Shown: positions 37,442-46,176 of the stretch, one piece after another | Position numbering within the stretch: position 1 is the stretch's first letter | Layout of the letters: every line of letters begins with the position of its first letter | Assembly (NCBI GenBank): GCA_963816315.1 | Contig: CAWFJZ010000047.1 | Location: forward strand, 80,224-144,223 | Direction: 5' to 3' | Length of the DNA stretch: 64,000 bases | Origin: CADEEN01 sp963816315 | Lineage (GTDB): Bacteria; Pseudomonadota; Gammaproteobacteria; Burkholderiales; Burkholderiaceae_C | The notes under the pieces: model-generated | The model's database searches: none | The model's input: the letters and a program-made list of their open reading frames with translations, nothing else | What the model was told of the DNA's origin: nothing | Position numbers and translations under genes: made by a program

Positions 37442-38361
37442 ACGCGGTCGAGCCACTCGGTGTATTTGGCGTTGCGGCCGTTGACGATGTCGAAGAACGC
37501 GTTCTGGATCTTCTCGGTGATCGGGCCACGCGAGCCGGCGCCGAGTTCGATGCGGTCCAGCTCGCGGATCGGCGTCACCTCGGCGGCGGTGCCGGTGAAG
37601 AAGGCCTCGTCGCAGATATAGACCTCGTCGCGCGTGATGCGCTTTTCGACCAGCTTCAGACCGAGGTCGGTGCAGATGGCGAAGATGGTGTCGCGGGTGA
37701 TGCCGTTCAGCGCCCCGGCCGACAGGTCCGGCGTATAGACCACGCCCTTCTTGATGACGAACAGGTTCTCGCCCGCGCCTTCGCTGACGAAGCCGCTGGC
37801 GTCGAGCAGCAGCGCCTCGTCGTAGCCGTCGTCCAGCGCCTCCATGTTGGCCAGGATCGAGTTGGTGTAGTTCGACACCGCCTTGGCCTGCGTCATCGTG
37901 ATGTTGACGTGGTGACGCGTATAGCTCGAGGTCTTGACGCGGATGCCGCGTTTCAGGCCCTCCTCGCCGAGGTAGGCGCCCCAGGGCCATGCCGCCACCA
38001 TGAGGTGGATGGTGTTGCCTTTGGGTGACACCCCGAGTTTTTCCGAACCGATCCAGGTCAGCGGCCTGATGTAACAGCTGCGCAGGCCGTTGCTGCGCAC
38101 GACTTGGCGGGTCGCGTCCATGACCTGTTCGGGCGTGAAGGGGATCTTCATGCGCAGAATCTTCGCGCTGTTGAACAGCCGCTCGGTGTGCTCGCGGTGG
38201 CGGAAGATGGCCGTGCCGCCTTGCGCGTCGTAAGCGCGCACTCCCTCGAAAGCGCCGCAGCCGTAATGCAGCGTGTGCGACAGCACATGAATCTTGGCGT
38301 CGCGCCACTCGACCAGATGGCCGTCCATCCAGATTTTTCCGTCACGGTCGTGCATCGACAT
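37438..38361 (-). CDS. ilvE: Branched-chain amino acid aminotransferase
   Basis: This 307-aa class IV PLP aminotransferase has HTLHYGCGAFEGVRAY, FRHREHTERLFNSAKIL and ACIRPLTW-type SCYIRPLTWIG. The Lys in AKAVSNYTNSILANMEA should form the internal aldimine; LLLDASGFVSEGAGENLFVI and ICDEAFFTGTAAEVTPI follow. It transfers the amino group in the last step of Leu, Ile and Val synthesis. The ATG at 38361 (MSMHDRDGKIWMDG) is chosen; an upstream in-frame start at 38382 is less like the family. Confidence 0.95.
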   Translation of the reverse strand: MSMHDRDGKIWMDGHLVEWRDAKIHVLSHTLHYGCGAFEGVRAYDAQGGTAIFRHREHTERLFNSAKILRMKIPFTPEQVMDATRQVVRSNGLRSCYIRPLTWIGSEKLGVSPKGNTIHLMVAAWPWGAYLGEEGLKRGIRVKTSSYTRHHVNITMTQAKAVSNYTNSILANMEALDDGYDEALLLDASGFVSEGAGENLFVIKKGVVYTPDLSAGALNGITRDTIFAICTDLGLKLVEKRITRDEVYICDEAFFTGTAAEVTPIRELDRIELGAGSRGPITEKIQNAFFDIVNGRNAKYTEWLDRV

Positions 38362-38593
38362 GGGGCCGCCCGCCAGGGTCAAAGGGACGCAATTCTAGGC
38401 CGCGGCGCGAGCGCGGTTGGCCCTTCACGCGCTGCTGGCCGGCGTGCCTCGGTCGCGATGCCAGCGCGACGCTTTTCCCCCCGATCAGGGGGCGCCACCC
38501 GGTTGCTCATAAGTAACGCCGCTAGAACAATTCACGGGCCGAGCCGACGCTGGCTCGCTCGCTGAACGGCGATCCGCAGTGATGGAGGTGGGG

Positions 38594-38972
38594 GTGAAGA
38601 CAGACGCTTGGCTGAGGGCGGTCTCGGGCGCCGTTGTGCTGTGCAGCGCGGTGGCTGCGCAGGCCGCACCGGACTGCGCAGCGCTGGCGCACCAGCCGAG
38701 CTGGGCCGAGTGCGCTGCCGAGTTTTCCGGCGCCGCCACGGCAACCGACGCAGCGTTCGGCGGCCCGCCGCAGTGGCAGTTCGACGACGCCGCCGCAGCG
38801 GTCGCAGTCGATCGATTTCACGACGTTGGCCGTCAAGCCCCACGGCTCGCCTCAGGTCCGGGGCGAGACGCCTTCGACGGTGGCAGCCATTCCCGAGCCG
38901 CAAACGAATCTGCTGATGGTGGCCGGGTTGGCAGCCATCGCTTTCATGGCGATGCGGCGTCGCCGGCCGTGA
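38594..38972 (+). CDS. PEP-CTERM sorted small exported protein, frameshifted
   Basis: GTG at 38594 lies five bases after GGAGG and starts VKTDAWLRAVSGAVVLCSAV AAQAA, an ordinary signal peptide. The C-terminus, in another frame, is IPEPQTNLLMVAGLAAIAFM followed by AMRRRRP, the PEP-CTERM signal (xPEP, one membrane span, basic tail) processed by exosortase. The two frames meet between about 38790 and 38820 (WQFDDAAA then IDFTTLAVKPHG), consistent with one extra base. The mature part has only some 85 residues, including three Cys. No exosortase is in the window. Confidence 0.68.
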
Positions 38973-39345
38973 CCGCGGCGGCGCCCTGGCGCCGCAACTG
39001 CCATTGCGTGCAGCGGCCGTTGACGAACGCCGCCTCGACCTCATCGCCGCCGCCGTCGCGCCACGCAAAGACTTCCGGTTCATCGCTGACTTTGCGGCCC
39101 AGGCTGCGCGTCATGGCGATCACCTCCGCCAGGCGCAGCCCGACGCTGAGCTTGGCGTTGAACATCACCGCGTTGTCCACATGGCCCAGCGGCGACTGCG
39201 CGGCGTTGCGCAACACGCGCAGCGTGCGGCTGGCCTGCAGCAGCAGCCAGAACGCGATCACCGACAGCGCGAGCACGAGGCCCCGCCAGCCGTAGCCGAG
39301 CCAGCCGGCCACCAGCGCCGCGGCGGCCAGCGCCCAGCCGATCAC
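38944..39345 (-). CDS. Two-TM protein of unknown function
   Basis: The 133-aa product has two adjacent hydrophobic stretches (WALAAAALVAGWLGYGWRG; LVLALSVIAFWLLLQASRTL) and a soluble tail containing LSVGLRLAEVIAMTRSLGRK and VFAWRDGGGDEVEAAFVNGR. I do not recognise a named family. The GTG start is set by GGAG and by overlap with the stop of the next gene upstream (GTGA). Its end overlaps the PEP-CTERM gene end by 29 bases (convergent). Confidence 0.68.
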   Translation of the reverse strand: MIGWALAAAALVAGWLGYGWRGLVLALSVIAFWLLLQASRTLRVLRNAAQSPLGHVDNAVMFNAKLSVGLRLAEVIAMTRSLGRKVSDEPEVFAWRDGGGDEVEAAFVNGRCTQWQLRRQGAAAVTAGDAASP

Positions 39346-39821
39346 TCCTGCACCATCAGCCAGCCGGTGGCGACAACACGTCCGTTGCCCATCGCGAACA
39401 GCAGGCGATCGTGCTCGCCGCGCCAGTGATAGACCAGCAACTCGCCGGCGGGCGTGCCGCGCCACTGCGCTTGTTCGAGCGCGCTGGCGTGCGCCGGCTG
39501 CCCGGCTCGCCACTGCGCATCGGGCGCGCCCATGCGCTGCGTCAGCGCCTCGCGCGAAAGCTGCTCGCTCGCCGCCTGCGCGGCCAGGGCCTGCATCAGC
39601 ACATGCTTGCGGCCCTGCCAGCGATCGACGTCGGCGTTCCACGCCGCGCCGTCGAAGTGGCCGCGCAGCGCACGCAGCGTTTGCCATTGCGCGGCCAGGT
39701 CGGCGCCGGGCTGGGCCTGCGCGCAGCCGACGTTGGACAAAACCAAGACAACGGCAGCGGTCAGCGCGCGCCGCTGTTTCAACGCGGCGGCGCGAACGAG
39801 TGCAGAGCGCAGGCGAGGCAT
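39342..39821 (-). CDS. Exported protein of unknown function
   Basis: This 159-aa protein starts with a signal peptide (RRALTAAVVLVLSNVGCAQA). The mature part has WQTLRALRGHFDGAAWNADV, LSREALTQRMGAPDAQWRAG and LLVYHWRGEHDRLLFAMGNG. The last region resembles the SmpA/OmlA-type LG.P..W..G..E...Y.W pattern but is not a sure match. It is coupled to the downstream two-TM gene by GTGA. Confidence 0.6.
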   Translation of the reverse strand: MPRLRSALVRAAALKQRRALTAAVVLVLSNVGCAQAQPGADLAAQWQTLRALRGHFDGAAWNADVDRWQGRKHVLMQALAAQAASEQLSREALTQRMGAPDAQWRAGQPAHASALEQAQWRGTPAGELLVYHWRGEHDRLLFAMGNGRVVATGWLMVQE

Positions 39822-39966
39822 CAGGCGCGCACGATACGCGGCCGCGGGCGATCGATCAACGCCGACTGAATCTTTTGCAACGCGCCTTGACTGTGGACCC
39901 GCGCGTGCGCACGATCGCCGCCTTTCTCGCCCACCACAGTGACACATCACAGCGGAGACTCACCCG

Positions 39967-42069
39967 ATGACGCGCAAACTTCACCTCGCTTTGTGCTTGT
40001 CGCTCGTCTTGACCAGCGCGGCTTTTGCGCAGCAACCCGCGCAGCGGCAGACGGCGGCGCAGACGCAACAGGATCTGCAAACCGAGTACGCGGCCGAGAA
40101 CATCTTCAAGGTCTATTTCCCGAACGTCGAGATGGCGCGCAAGGCCGCCATCACGTTCCACCACGCCGTGCTCGAGAGCCGCTACAGCGAGGGCCACCTG
40201 GTGATGGAGCTCGACGCGCAGGAGATGTCGCAACTGCAATCGTTCGGCTTTCGCCTGGCGCGCGCCGACGAGTTCATTACCCAGCGCCGTGCCTTCCTCG
40301 ACCAGATGAATCGTGCTTCGATTTCCGGCCCGCAAAGCGCTGTGTTGACGGGCCCCGGCGTCACCGTGCAGTCGATCGCCGGCTTCAGTTGTTATGAAAC
40401 CGTCGAAGAAACCTATGCCGCTGCGCAAGGCTTCGCCACCACCTATCCCAATCTCGCGTCGTGGGCCGATGTCGGCAACTCGTGGGAGAAGGCCGCGGGT
40501 CTCGGCGGCTACGACATCTTCGTCTTGAAGCTGACCAACAAGAGCCTCACCGGCAGCAAGCCCAAGCTGTTCGTCAACAGCGCGATCCATGCGCGCGAAT
40601 ACACGACCGCGCCGCTGAACCTGTCGTTCGCGCGCTGGCTGCTGCAAGGCTACGGCGTCAATGCCGATGCGACCTGGATCCTCGATCACCACGAAGTGCA
40701 TCTGATGCTGCAGACCAACCCCGACGGCCGCAAGAAGGCCGAGAGCGGATTGTCGTGGCGCAAGAACACCAACCAGGCGTACTGCGGCGCGACGAGCAAC
40801 ACCCGCGGCGCCGATCTGAATCGCAATTTCAGCTTCAGCTGGAATGTCACCGGCGGCACCGGCTCGAGCGGTAACCAGTGCGATCTGACCTACCGCGGCC
40901 CGAGCGGTGCTTCCGAGCCGGAGACGCAAGCGATCGAGGCCTATGTGCGCAGCCTGTGGCCCGACCGCCGCGGCCCCGCAAAGACCGATGCCGCGCCCAC
41001 CGACACCAGCGGCATCCACATCGACGTGCACAGCTACAGCCAGCTCGTGCTCTGGCCCTGGGGCGACACGGCCACGCCGGCGCCGAATGGCGCGGCGCTG
41101 CAAACCCTCGGCCGCAAGTTCGCGTTCTTCAATGGCTACACGCCGCAGCAGTCGATCGGCCTGTACGCCACCGACGGCACGAGCGATGGCGTCAGCTACG
41201 GCGAGCTCGGTGTGGCGGCGTACACGATCGAGCTCGGCACCTCGTTCTTCCAAAGCTGCACCGACTACACGAACACGATCCAGCCGAACAACCTGCAGGC
41301 GTTGATCTACGCCGCCAAGGTCGTGCGCACGCCGTACCTCACGCCCGGCGGGCCGGACGTGACGAACGTGGCGCTGTCCAGCGGCACCGTGCCAGCAGGC
41401 ACCGCGGTCACGCTCACTGCTTCCGCCACCGACACGCGCTTCAACAACAGCAACGGCGCCGAGGCGACGCAGAACATCAGCGCGGCCGAGTACTACATCG
41501 ACACGCCGCCGTGGGCCGGCGGCGCCGCGCGCACGATGGGTGCTGCCGACGGCGCCTTCAACGCCACGACCGAGAGCGTCACCGGGCAGGTCGATACCAC
41601 GGGCTTGGCGACGGGCAAGCACATCGTCTTCGTGCGCGCGCAAGACGCCGGCGGCACCTGGGGGGCGATCAGCGCCACCTACCTGACGATCGGCACGGGC
41701 GGCGGCGGTGGCGGCGGCACGGTGGCCGAAGTCGAGAGCAACAACACGCGCGGCACGGCGCAGGTGATCACGCCGAACCCGGCCACGGTCAACGGCACGA
41801 TGACCTCGGGCGACAACGACTACTTCGCGGTCACGGTGGCGCCGGGCCGCACCTTGAGCGCCACGCTGACGCCGCCGGCCAATAGCGATTACGACCTCTA
41901 CCTGTACCGCACGCTGACCAGCAACGCCGCGGCGCGAAGCACCAAGGGGACCGGCGTGGTCGATAGCGCGAGCATCACCAACACCGGCACGACGACCGCA
42001 ACCTACTACGTGCGCGTGAGCTACTACAGCGGCGCGGCCGCGGCGTACACGTTGCAGATCAGCCGTTGA
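39967..42069 (+). CDS. Secreted zinc carboxypeptidase (M14) with C-terminal PPC domain
   Basis: This 700-aa exported protein has a signal peptide (LHLALCLSLVLTSAAFAQQ). An N-terminal propeptide-like region and an M14 domain follow. Zinc ligands are His and Glu in VNSAIHAREYTTAP and His in IDVHSYSQLVLWPW; the catalytic Glu is in AAYTIELGTSF. Substrate blocks include LMLQTNPDGRKKAESGLSWR and RGADLNRNFSFSWNV. A Gly-rich hinge leads to a C-terminal bacterial pre-peptidase (PPC) domain (NDYFAVTVAPGRTLSATLTP). This is the carboxypeptidase T layout, so it should trim C-terminal residues from peptides outside the cell. Confidence 0.93.
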   Translation: MTRKLHLALCLSLVLTSAAFAQQPAQRQTAAQTQQDLQTEYAAENIFKVYFPNVEMARKAAITFHHAVLESRYSEGHLVMELDAQEMSQLQSFGFRLARADEFITQRRAFLDQMNRASISGPQSAVLTGPGVTVQSIAGFSCYETVEETYAAAQGFATTYPNLASWADVGNSWEKAAGLGGYDIFVLKLTNKSLTGSKPKLFVNSAIHAREYTTAPLNLSFARWLLQGYGVNADATWILDHHEVHLMLQTNPDGRKKAESGLSWRKNTNQAYCGATSNTRGADLNRNFSFSWNVTGGTGSSGNQCDLTYRGPSGASEPETQAIEAYVRSLWPDRRGPAKTDAAPTDTSGIHIDVHSYSQLVLWPWGDTATPAPNGAALQTLGRKFAFFNGYTPQQSIGLYATDGTSDGVSYGELGVAAYTIELGTSFFQSCTDYTNTIQPNNLQALIYAAKVVRTPYLTPGGPDVTNVALSSGTVPAGTAVTLTASATDTRFNNSNGAEATQNISAAEYYIDTPPWAGGAARTMGAADGAFNATTESVTGQVDTTGLATGKHIVFVRAQDAGGTWGAISATYLTIGTGGGGGGGTVAEVESNNTRGTAQVITPNPATVNGTMTSGDNDYFAVTVAPGRTLSATLTPPANSDYDLYLYRTLTSNAAARSTKGTGVVDSASITNTGTTTATYYVRVSYYSGAAAAYTLQISR

Positions 42070-42085
42070 CGAATCGCGCGCAGCT

Positions 42086-43450
42086 TCAAAGGCCGCGCAC
42101 GATGTCGATCGCTTCTTCGACGCGCTCGACCGGATGCACCGTGAGGCCCTCGATCGGCTTCTTCGGTGCGTTCGCTTTCGGCACCAGCGCGATCGAGAAG
42201 CCGAGCTTGGCGGCTTCCTTCAAACGCTCCTGACCGCGCGGCGCGGGCCGCACTTCGCCGGCCAGGCCGACCTCGCCAAAGGCGATGAAGCCGCGCGGCA
42301 GCGCCTTGCCGCGCAGGCTGCCGGCAATCGCCAGCATCACGGCGAGATCCGCTGCCGGCTCGGTGATGCGCACGCCGCCGACGGCATTGACGAACACATC
42401 CTGATCGAGGCAGGCCACACCCGCATGGCGGTGCAGCACGGCGAGCAGCATGGCGAGGCGATCGCGATCGAGGCCGACGCTCAAACGCCGCGGACTCGGC
42501 CCGCCGCTATCGACCAGTGCCTGCACCTCCACCAGCAACGGCCGCGTGCCTTCGAGCGTGACCAGCACGCACGAGCCCGGCACCGGCGCGCCATGCGTGG
42601 AGAGAAAAATCGCGCTCGGGTTGCTGACGCCTTTCAGGCCGCGCTCGGTCATTGCAAAGACGCCGATCTCATTGACCGCGCCGAAGCGGTTCTTGATCGC
42701 GCGCACGAGCCGAAAACTCGAATGCGTGTCGCCTTCGAAGTACAACACCGTATCGACGATGTGCTCCAAGACGCGCGGCCCGGCGAGCGAGCCTTCCTTC
42801 GTCACGTGGCCGACGAGCACGACGGCGATGCCGCGCGCTTTGGCCGTGCGAGTCAAATGCGCCGCGCATTCGCGCACTTGCGCCACCGAGCCGGGCGCCG
42901 AGGTCAGCGCATCGGAGTACAGCGTCTGGATCGAATCGATGACGCAGAACGCCGGCGCTTCGACATCGAGCGTGGCGATGATGCGCTCTAGCTGAATCTC
43001 GGCCATCACGCGCACGCGCGAACCGTCGAGACCCAAACGCCGTGCGCGCAGCGCGACCTGCGCGCCGCTTTCTTCACCGCTGACGTACAGCACCTTCATC
43101 TGCTTCGACAGCGTGTCCGCGGCCTGCAGCAGCAGCGTGCTCTTGCCGATGCCCGGGTCGCCGCCGATCAGCGTCACGCCGCCGGGCACGATGCCGCCGC
43201 CGAGCACGCGATCCAACTCCTCCTGCCCGGTCGGAGTGCGAGCCACCTCTGCGCTCTCGATGTCCGCCAGCGTCGCCACCGGCGCGCTCTTGGCCAGCGA
43301 CTGGAAGCGGTGCTGCTTGCCACTGCCGCTCGGCTCGCCGGCGGTTTCTTCGAGCGAGTTCCAGGCGCCGCAATGCGGGCACTTGCCGAGCCACTTCGGG
43401 TTGCTGCCGCCGCATTCGTTGCAGACGTAGATCGACTTGTCTTTGGCCAT
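42086..43450 (-). CDS. radA: DNA repair protein RadA
   Basis: This 454-aa protein has the N-terminal C4 zinc finger (YVCNECGGSNPKWLGKCPHC). The RecA-like core has Walker A IGGDPGIGKSTLLLQAAD and the KNRFG motif in RAIKNRFGAVNEIGVFAM. The C-terminal Lon-like domain has GGVRITEPAADLAVMLAI. RadA drives branch migration in recombination and transformation. It starts at MAKDKSIYVC, the standard start; the earlier in-frame ATG is not family-like. It is divergent from lysE. Confidence 0.96.
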   Translation of the reverse strand: MAKDKSIYVCNECGGSNPKWLGKCPHCGAWNSLEETAGEPSGSGKQHRFQSLAKSAPVATLADIESAEVARTPTGQEELDRVLGGGIVPGGVTLIGGDPGIGKSTLLLQAADTLSKQMKVLYVSGEESGAQVALRARRLGLDGSRVRVMAEIQLERIIATLDVEAPAFCVIDSIQTLYSDALTSAPGSVAQVRECAAHLTRTAKARGIAVVLVGHVTKEGSLAGPRVLEHIVDTVLYFEGDTHSSFRLVRAIKNRFGAVNEIGVFAMTERGLKGVSNPSAIFLSTHGAPVPGSCVLVTLEGTRPLLVEVQALVDSGGPSPRRLSVGLDRDRLAMLLAVLHRHAGVACLDQDVFVNAVGGVRITEPAADLAVMLAIAGSLRGKALPRGFIAFGEVGLAGEVRPAPRGQERLKEAAKLGFSIALVPKANAPKKPIEGLTVHPVERVEEAIDIVRGL

Positions 43451-43481
43451 GCGCGCATTGTCACGTGCTACAAAGCCGCGC

Positions 43482-44111
43482 ATGGAATGGACGACATGGC
43501 TCACCTTCTTCGCCGCCTCATGGGCGATCAGCATCTCGCCCGGCGCCGGCGCGGTGGCGGCGATGACGGCCGGCATGCAGCACGGCTTCGCGCGCGGCTA
43601 CTTTCTTACTTTCGGGCTGGTGCTCGGCTTGTGGTCGCTGCTGCTGCTCGTCGGTGTCGGCTTGGGCGCGTTGATCGTCGCTTCCGCGACCGCGTTCGCA
43701 GTCGTCAAATGGCTCGGCGTGGCTTACCTGCTCTGGCTCGGCATATCGCAGTGGCGCGCACCGGCCGTTGGCTTGCAGGCCCACACCGACAGCGCGGCGA
43801 CGGTGTCGCGCCGGTCGATCGTCGTCCGCGGCTGGATGTTGAACACGCTCAACCCCAAGCCGACGCTGTTCATGCTCGCCGTCGTGCCGCAATTCCTCAA
43901 CCCGGCGCAGCCGCTCGTGCCGCAGTACCTCGTCATCGCGGCGACGCTGGCCTTCACCGATCTCGTGATAAACGCCGGCTACACCGCGTTCGCGTCGCGG
44001 GCGCTTGCCGCGCTGCGCACGCCGCGGCAGATGCGTTGGGTCAATCGGATCTTCGGCGGCCTGTTCATCGCGCTGGCGACGATGCTGGCGACGGTCAAGC
44101 GCGGCGGTTAA
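43482..44111 (+). CDS. LysE/RhtB family amino acid exporter
   Basis: This 209-aa membrane protein has the LysE/RhtB layout: an N-terminal SPGAGAVAAMTAGMQHGFAR block, then six hydrophobic segments (LTFGLVLGLWSLLLLVGVGL, WLGVAYLLWLGISQW) and NTLNPKPTLFMLAVVPQFLN. Substrate is unknown; members export Lys, Arg, Thr or homoserine. Pairing with radA is common in the Burkholderiales. Confidence 0.88.
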   Translation: MEWTTWLTFFAASWAISISPGAGAVAAMTAGMQHGFARGYFLTFGLVLGLWSLLLLVGVGLGALIVASATAFAVVKWLGVAYLLWLGISQWRAPAVGLQAHTDSAATVSRRSIVVRGWMLNTLNPKPTLFMLAVVPQFLNPAQPLVPQYLVIAATLAFTDLVINAGYTAFASRALAALRTPRQMRWVNRIFGGLFIALATMLATVKRGG

Positions 44112-44117
44112 GCGCTC

Positions 44118-44200
44118 AGGCCAGCGCCGGGCCGCTCCCAAGCGTCCGGACTGAGCTTCCCCTCGGGGGAGTGCTCGCGCAGCGAGCGAGGGGTCGTCAT
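44118..44200. repeat. REP-like intergenic repeat, family B
   Basis: This element contains GCCGGGCCGCTCCCAAGCG, CCCCTCGGGGGAG and GCGCAGCGAGCGAGGGGTC. It fills the gap between convergent lysE and arfB and may act as a bidirectional terminator. Related to 53890-53970 and 61136-61206. Confidence 0.65.
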
Positions 44201-44592
44201 CCATCACGCGGCTTGCCGCGCAATGCTTTCGTCTCCGAGCGCTGCGACTTGCCTTCGAGCCGCCGTTGCTTCGAGCCGTAAGTCGGCTTCGTCGCCTTGC
44301 GCACGCGCGGCGGCCGCGCCACCGAATCGACCAGCGCCTGCAAACGCTGCATCGCATCGGCGCGGTTCATGTCCTGGCTGCGGTGTTCCTGCGCCTTGAT
44401 GACCACGACGCCTTCGGTCGTGATGCGCGAATCGGACAGCGCCAACAGCCGCGCCTTCACGTCTTCGGGCAGCGACGACGCCGGCACGTCGAAGCGCAGG
44501 TGCACCGCGCTCGACACCTTGTTGACGTTCTGGCCGCCGGCGCCTTGAGCGCGCACGGCGGTGAAAGTCACTTCATCGGTTGAGACTTTCAG
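44197..44592 (-). CDS. arfB: Peptidyl-tRNA hydrolase ArfB (ribosome rescue)
   Basis: The product of about 131 aa has the class I release-factor GGQ motif in VRAQGAGGQNVNKVSSAVHL and the basic C-terminal tail (KATKPTYGSKQRRLEGKSQR) that enters the mRNA channel of stalled ribosomes. The family starts about 14 residues before this motif. At that place no ATG, GTG or TTG exists; ATA (44598) and CTG (44592) are the only fitting codons. A non-canonical start, or a missed base, is possible. It follows the GlsB gene by two bases. Confidence 0.82.
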   Translation of the reverse strand: MKVSTDEVTFTAVRAQGAGGQNVNKVSSAVHLRFDVPASSLPEDVKARLLALSDSRITTEGVVVIKAQEHRSQDMNRADAMQRLQALVDSVARPPRVRKATKPTYGSKQRRLEGKSQRSETKALRGKPRDG

Positions 44593-44594
44593 AG

Positions 44595-44858
44595 CTATTG
44601 GGCAGGTGGCTTGCTGCCGCTGGTGAACTTGTTGACAGCGAACAAGAGCACCAGTGCGCCGACGATGGAGCCGATCCAGCCTGCGCCTTGCCCGGCCTGG
44701 TACCAACCCAGAGCCTGGCCGACGAAGCCGGCCGCGAACGAGCCGCCGACGCCGAGCAGGATCGTCATGATCCAGCCCATCTTCTGCTCGCCAGGCATGA
44801 TGAAGCGCGCGATCGCGCCGACGATCAGGCCGACGATGATGGTGCCGATGAGTCCCAT
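44595..44858 (-). CDS. GlsB/YeaQ/YmgE family membrane stress protein
   Basis: This 87-aa protein has three hydrophobic segments with the family signature: GLIGTIIVGLIVGAIARFIM, PGEQKMGWIMTILLGVGGSF and GWIGSIVGALVLLFAVNKF. It is small, stress-associated and located in the inner membrane; function unknown. It lies directly before arfB and downstream of alr, all on the minus strand. Confidence 0.9.
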   Translation of the reverse strand: MGLIGTIIVGLIVGAIARFIMPGEQKMGWIMTILLGVGGSFAAGFVGQALGWYQAGQGAGWIGSIVGALVLLFAVNKFTSGSKPPAQ

Positions 44859-44911
44859 GTAAACGCTCCAGTGAGTAGATGGCGGCGATGGTAGGTGCAT
44901 CGCCCTGCCTG

Positions 44912-46012
44912 TCAATCGGGTCGCTGATCGACCACTCGCACCGGCACGCGCGGCGCCAACGCGCACATCAGCTCGTAGCCGATCGTGCCGGCCGCGCGCG
45001 CCACTTCATCGATCGGCAGACGCGAGCCGTTCGGGCCTTCGCCCCACAGCGTGACAACGCTGCCGATGCCGGCGCCGGGCGTTGGCGCGAGATCGACCGC
45101 GATCATGTCCATGCTGACGCGGCCCACCGTGCGCGTGCGCACGCCGTTCACCAGCACCGGCGTGCCGGTCACGCAATGGCGCGGGTAGCCGTCGGCATAG
45201 CCGACGGCTGCGATGCCGATCGTCATCGGCGCGCTCGCAATGAAGCTGCTGCCGTAACCCACGCTGTCGCCTGCCGACAAGCGCTGCGTGGCAATGAGCT
45301 GCGAGCGCAGCGTCATCGTCGGCTGCAGATCCCAGTACAAAAGGTCGTGCTCGGGAAAATCGGGCGCGCTGCCGTAGCTCATGATGCCGGCGCGCACCCA
45401 GTCGCCTGCCGCTGTCGGATGGCGCAACGCCGCGGCGCTGTTGGCCAGCGAGCGTTCACCGGGCAGGTCGCGCGTCACCGCCTCGAACACCGCCCTCTGC
45501 TGTGCGATGCCGCGTGCGCCATCGGCATCCGAGAAGTGCGTCATCAGCGAAATCTCGCCGACCTGCGGCAGCGCATTCAGCCGCGTCCAGGCGCTGCGGT
45601 AGGCCGCGGGCGTGAAGCCCAGGCGGTTCATGCCGCTGTTCATCTTCAGGAAAACGCGGTGCGGCGCGTGCGTCTTGTGCGTCGCCAGCCAATCGATCTG
45701 CGCCGTGCAATGGACGACGTGCCACAGATCGAGCCGTGAACACAGCTCGAGGTCGCGCAGGTCGAACGCGCCTTCGAGCAACAGCACCGGCCCACGCCAG
45801 CCGAGCGCGCGGATGCGCTCGGCCTCGTTCAGGTCGAGCAGCGCAAAACCGTCGGCACCGCGCAGGCCTTCGTAGGCACACTCGATGCCGTGGCCGTACG
45901 CATTGGCTTTGACCACGGCCCACACTTTTGCATCCGGCGCGCTGAGGCGTGCGCGCGTGAGGTTGTGCGCGAGGGCGCTGGTGTGGATCAGCGCTTCGAT
46001 CGGACGCGGCAT
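44912..46012 (-). CDS. alr: Alanine racemase
   Basis: This 366-aa PLP enzyme has a fold-type III barrel with the Lys in VWAVVKANAYGHGIEC, substrate blocks VFLKMNSGMNRLGF and THFSDADG, and NSAAALRHPTAAGDWVRAGI. The C-terminal domain has catalytic Tyr in SVGYGSSFIA and VGRVSMDMIAVDL. It makes D-alanine for cell-wall synthesis. Start ATG at 46012 (MPRPIEA). A longer frame reaching 46159 includes the REP-like element and is not homologous. Confidence 0.95.
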   Translation of the reverse strand: MPRPIEALIHTSALAHNLTRARLSAPDAKVWAVVKANAYGHGIECAYEGLRGADGFALLDLNEAERIRALGWRGPVLLLEGAFDLRDLELCSRLDLWHVVHCTAQIDWLATHKTHAPHRVFLKMNSGMNRLGFTPAAYRSAWTRLNALPQVGEISLMTHFSDADGARGIAQQRAVFEAVTRDLPGERSLANSAAALRHPTAAGDWVRAGIMSYGSAPDFPEHDLLYWDLQPTMTLRSQLIATQRLSAGDSVGYGSSFIASAPMTIGIAAVGYADGYPRHCVTGTPVLVNGVRTRTVGRVSMDMIAVDLAPTPGAGIGSVVTLWGEGPNGSRLPIDEVARAAGTIGYELMCALAPRVPVRVVDQRPD

Positions 46013-46020
46013 CAGTGCCT

Positions 46021-46088
46021 GCCCGGCCGCCCGTAGGGCACTGACGCCCCCGTGGGGGGCAGCGAACGCAGTGAGCTTGGGGGTGCCA
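46021..46088. repeat. REP-like intergenic repeat, family B
   Basis: This element contains GGCCGCCCGTAGGGCACTGA, CCCCCGTGGGGGGC and ACGCAGTGAGCTTGGGGG. It lies just upstream of the alr start, between alr and the divergent lplT. Confidence 0.65.
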
Positions 46089-46120
46089 TGTCGGCATCGT
46101 AACGAGGTGATGCTGCATGC

Positions 46121-46126
46121 TATAAC
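46121..46126 (+). promoter_or_regulatory. Probable -10 element (TATAAC) for lplT
   Basis: TATAAC lies 51 bases before the lplT ATG in the divergent alr-lplT gap, with GCATGC before it. A matching -35 is not clear. Modest support. Confidence 0.35.
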
Positions 46127-46176
46127 CCGCCGGCCCGCCAGAGGCAGTACCGGAGACAAGGTCGCAAGCGCCGCGC

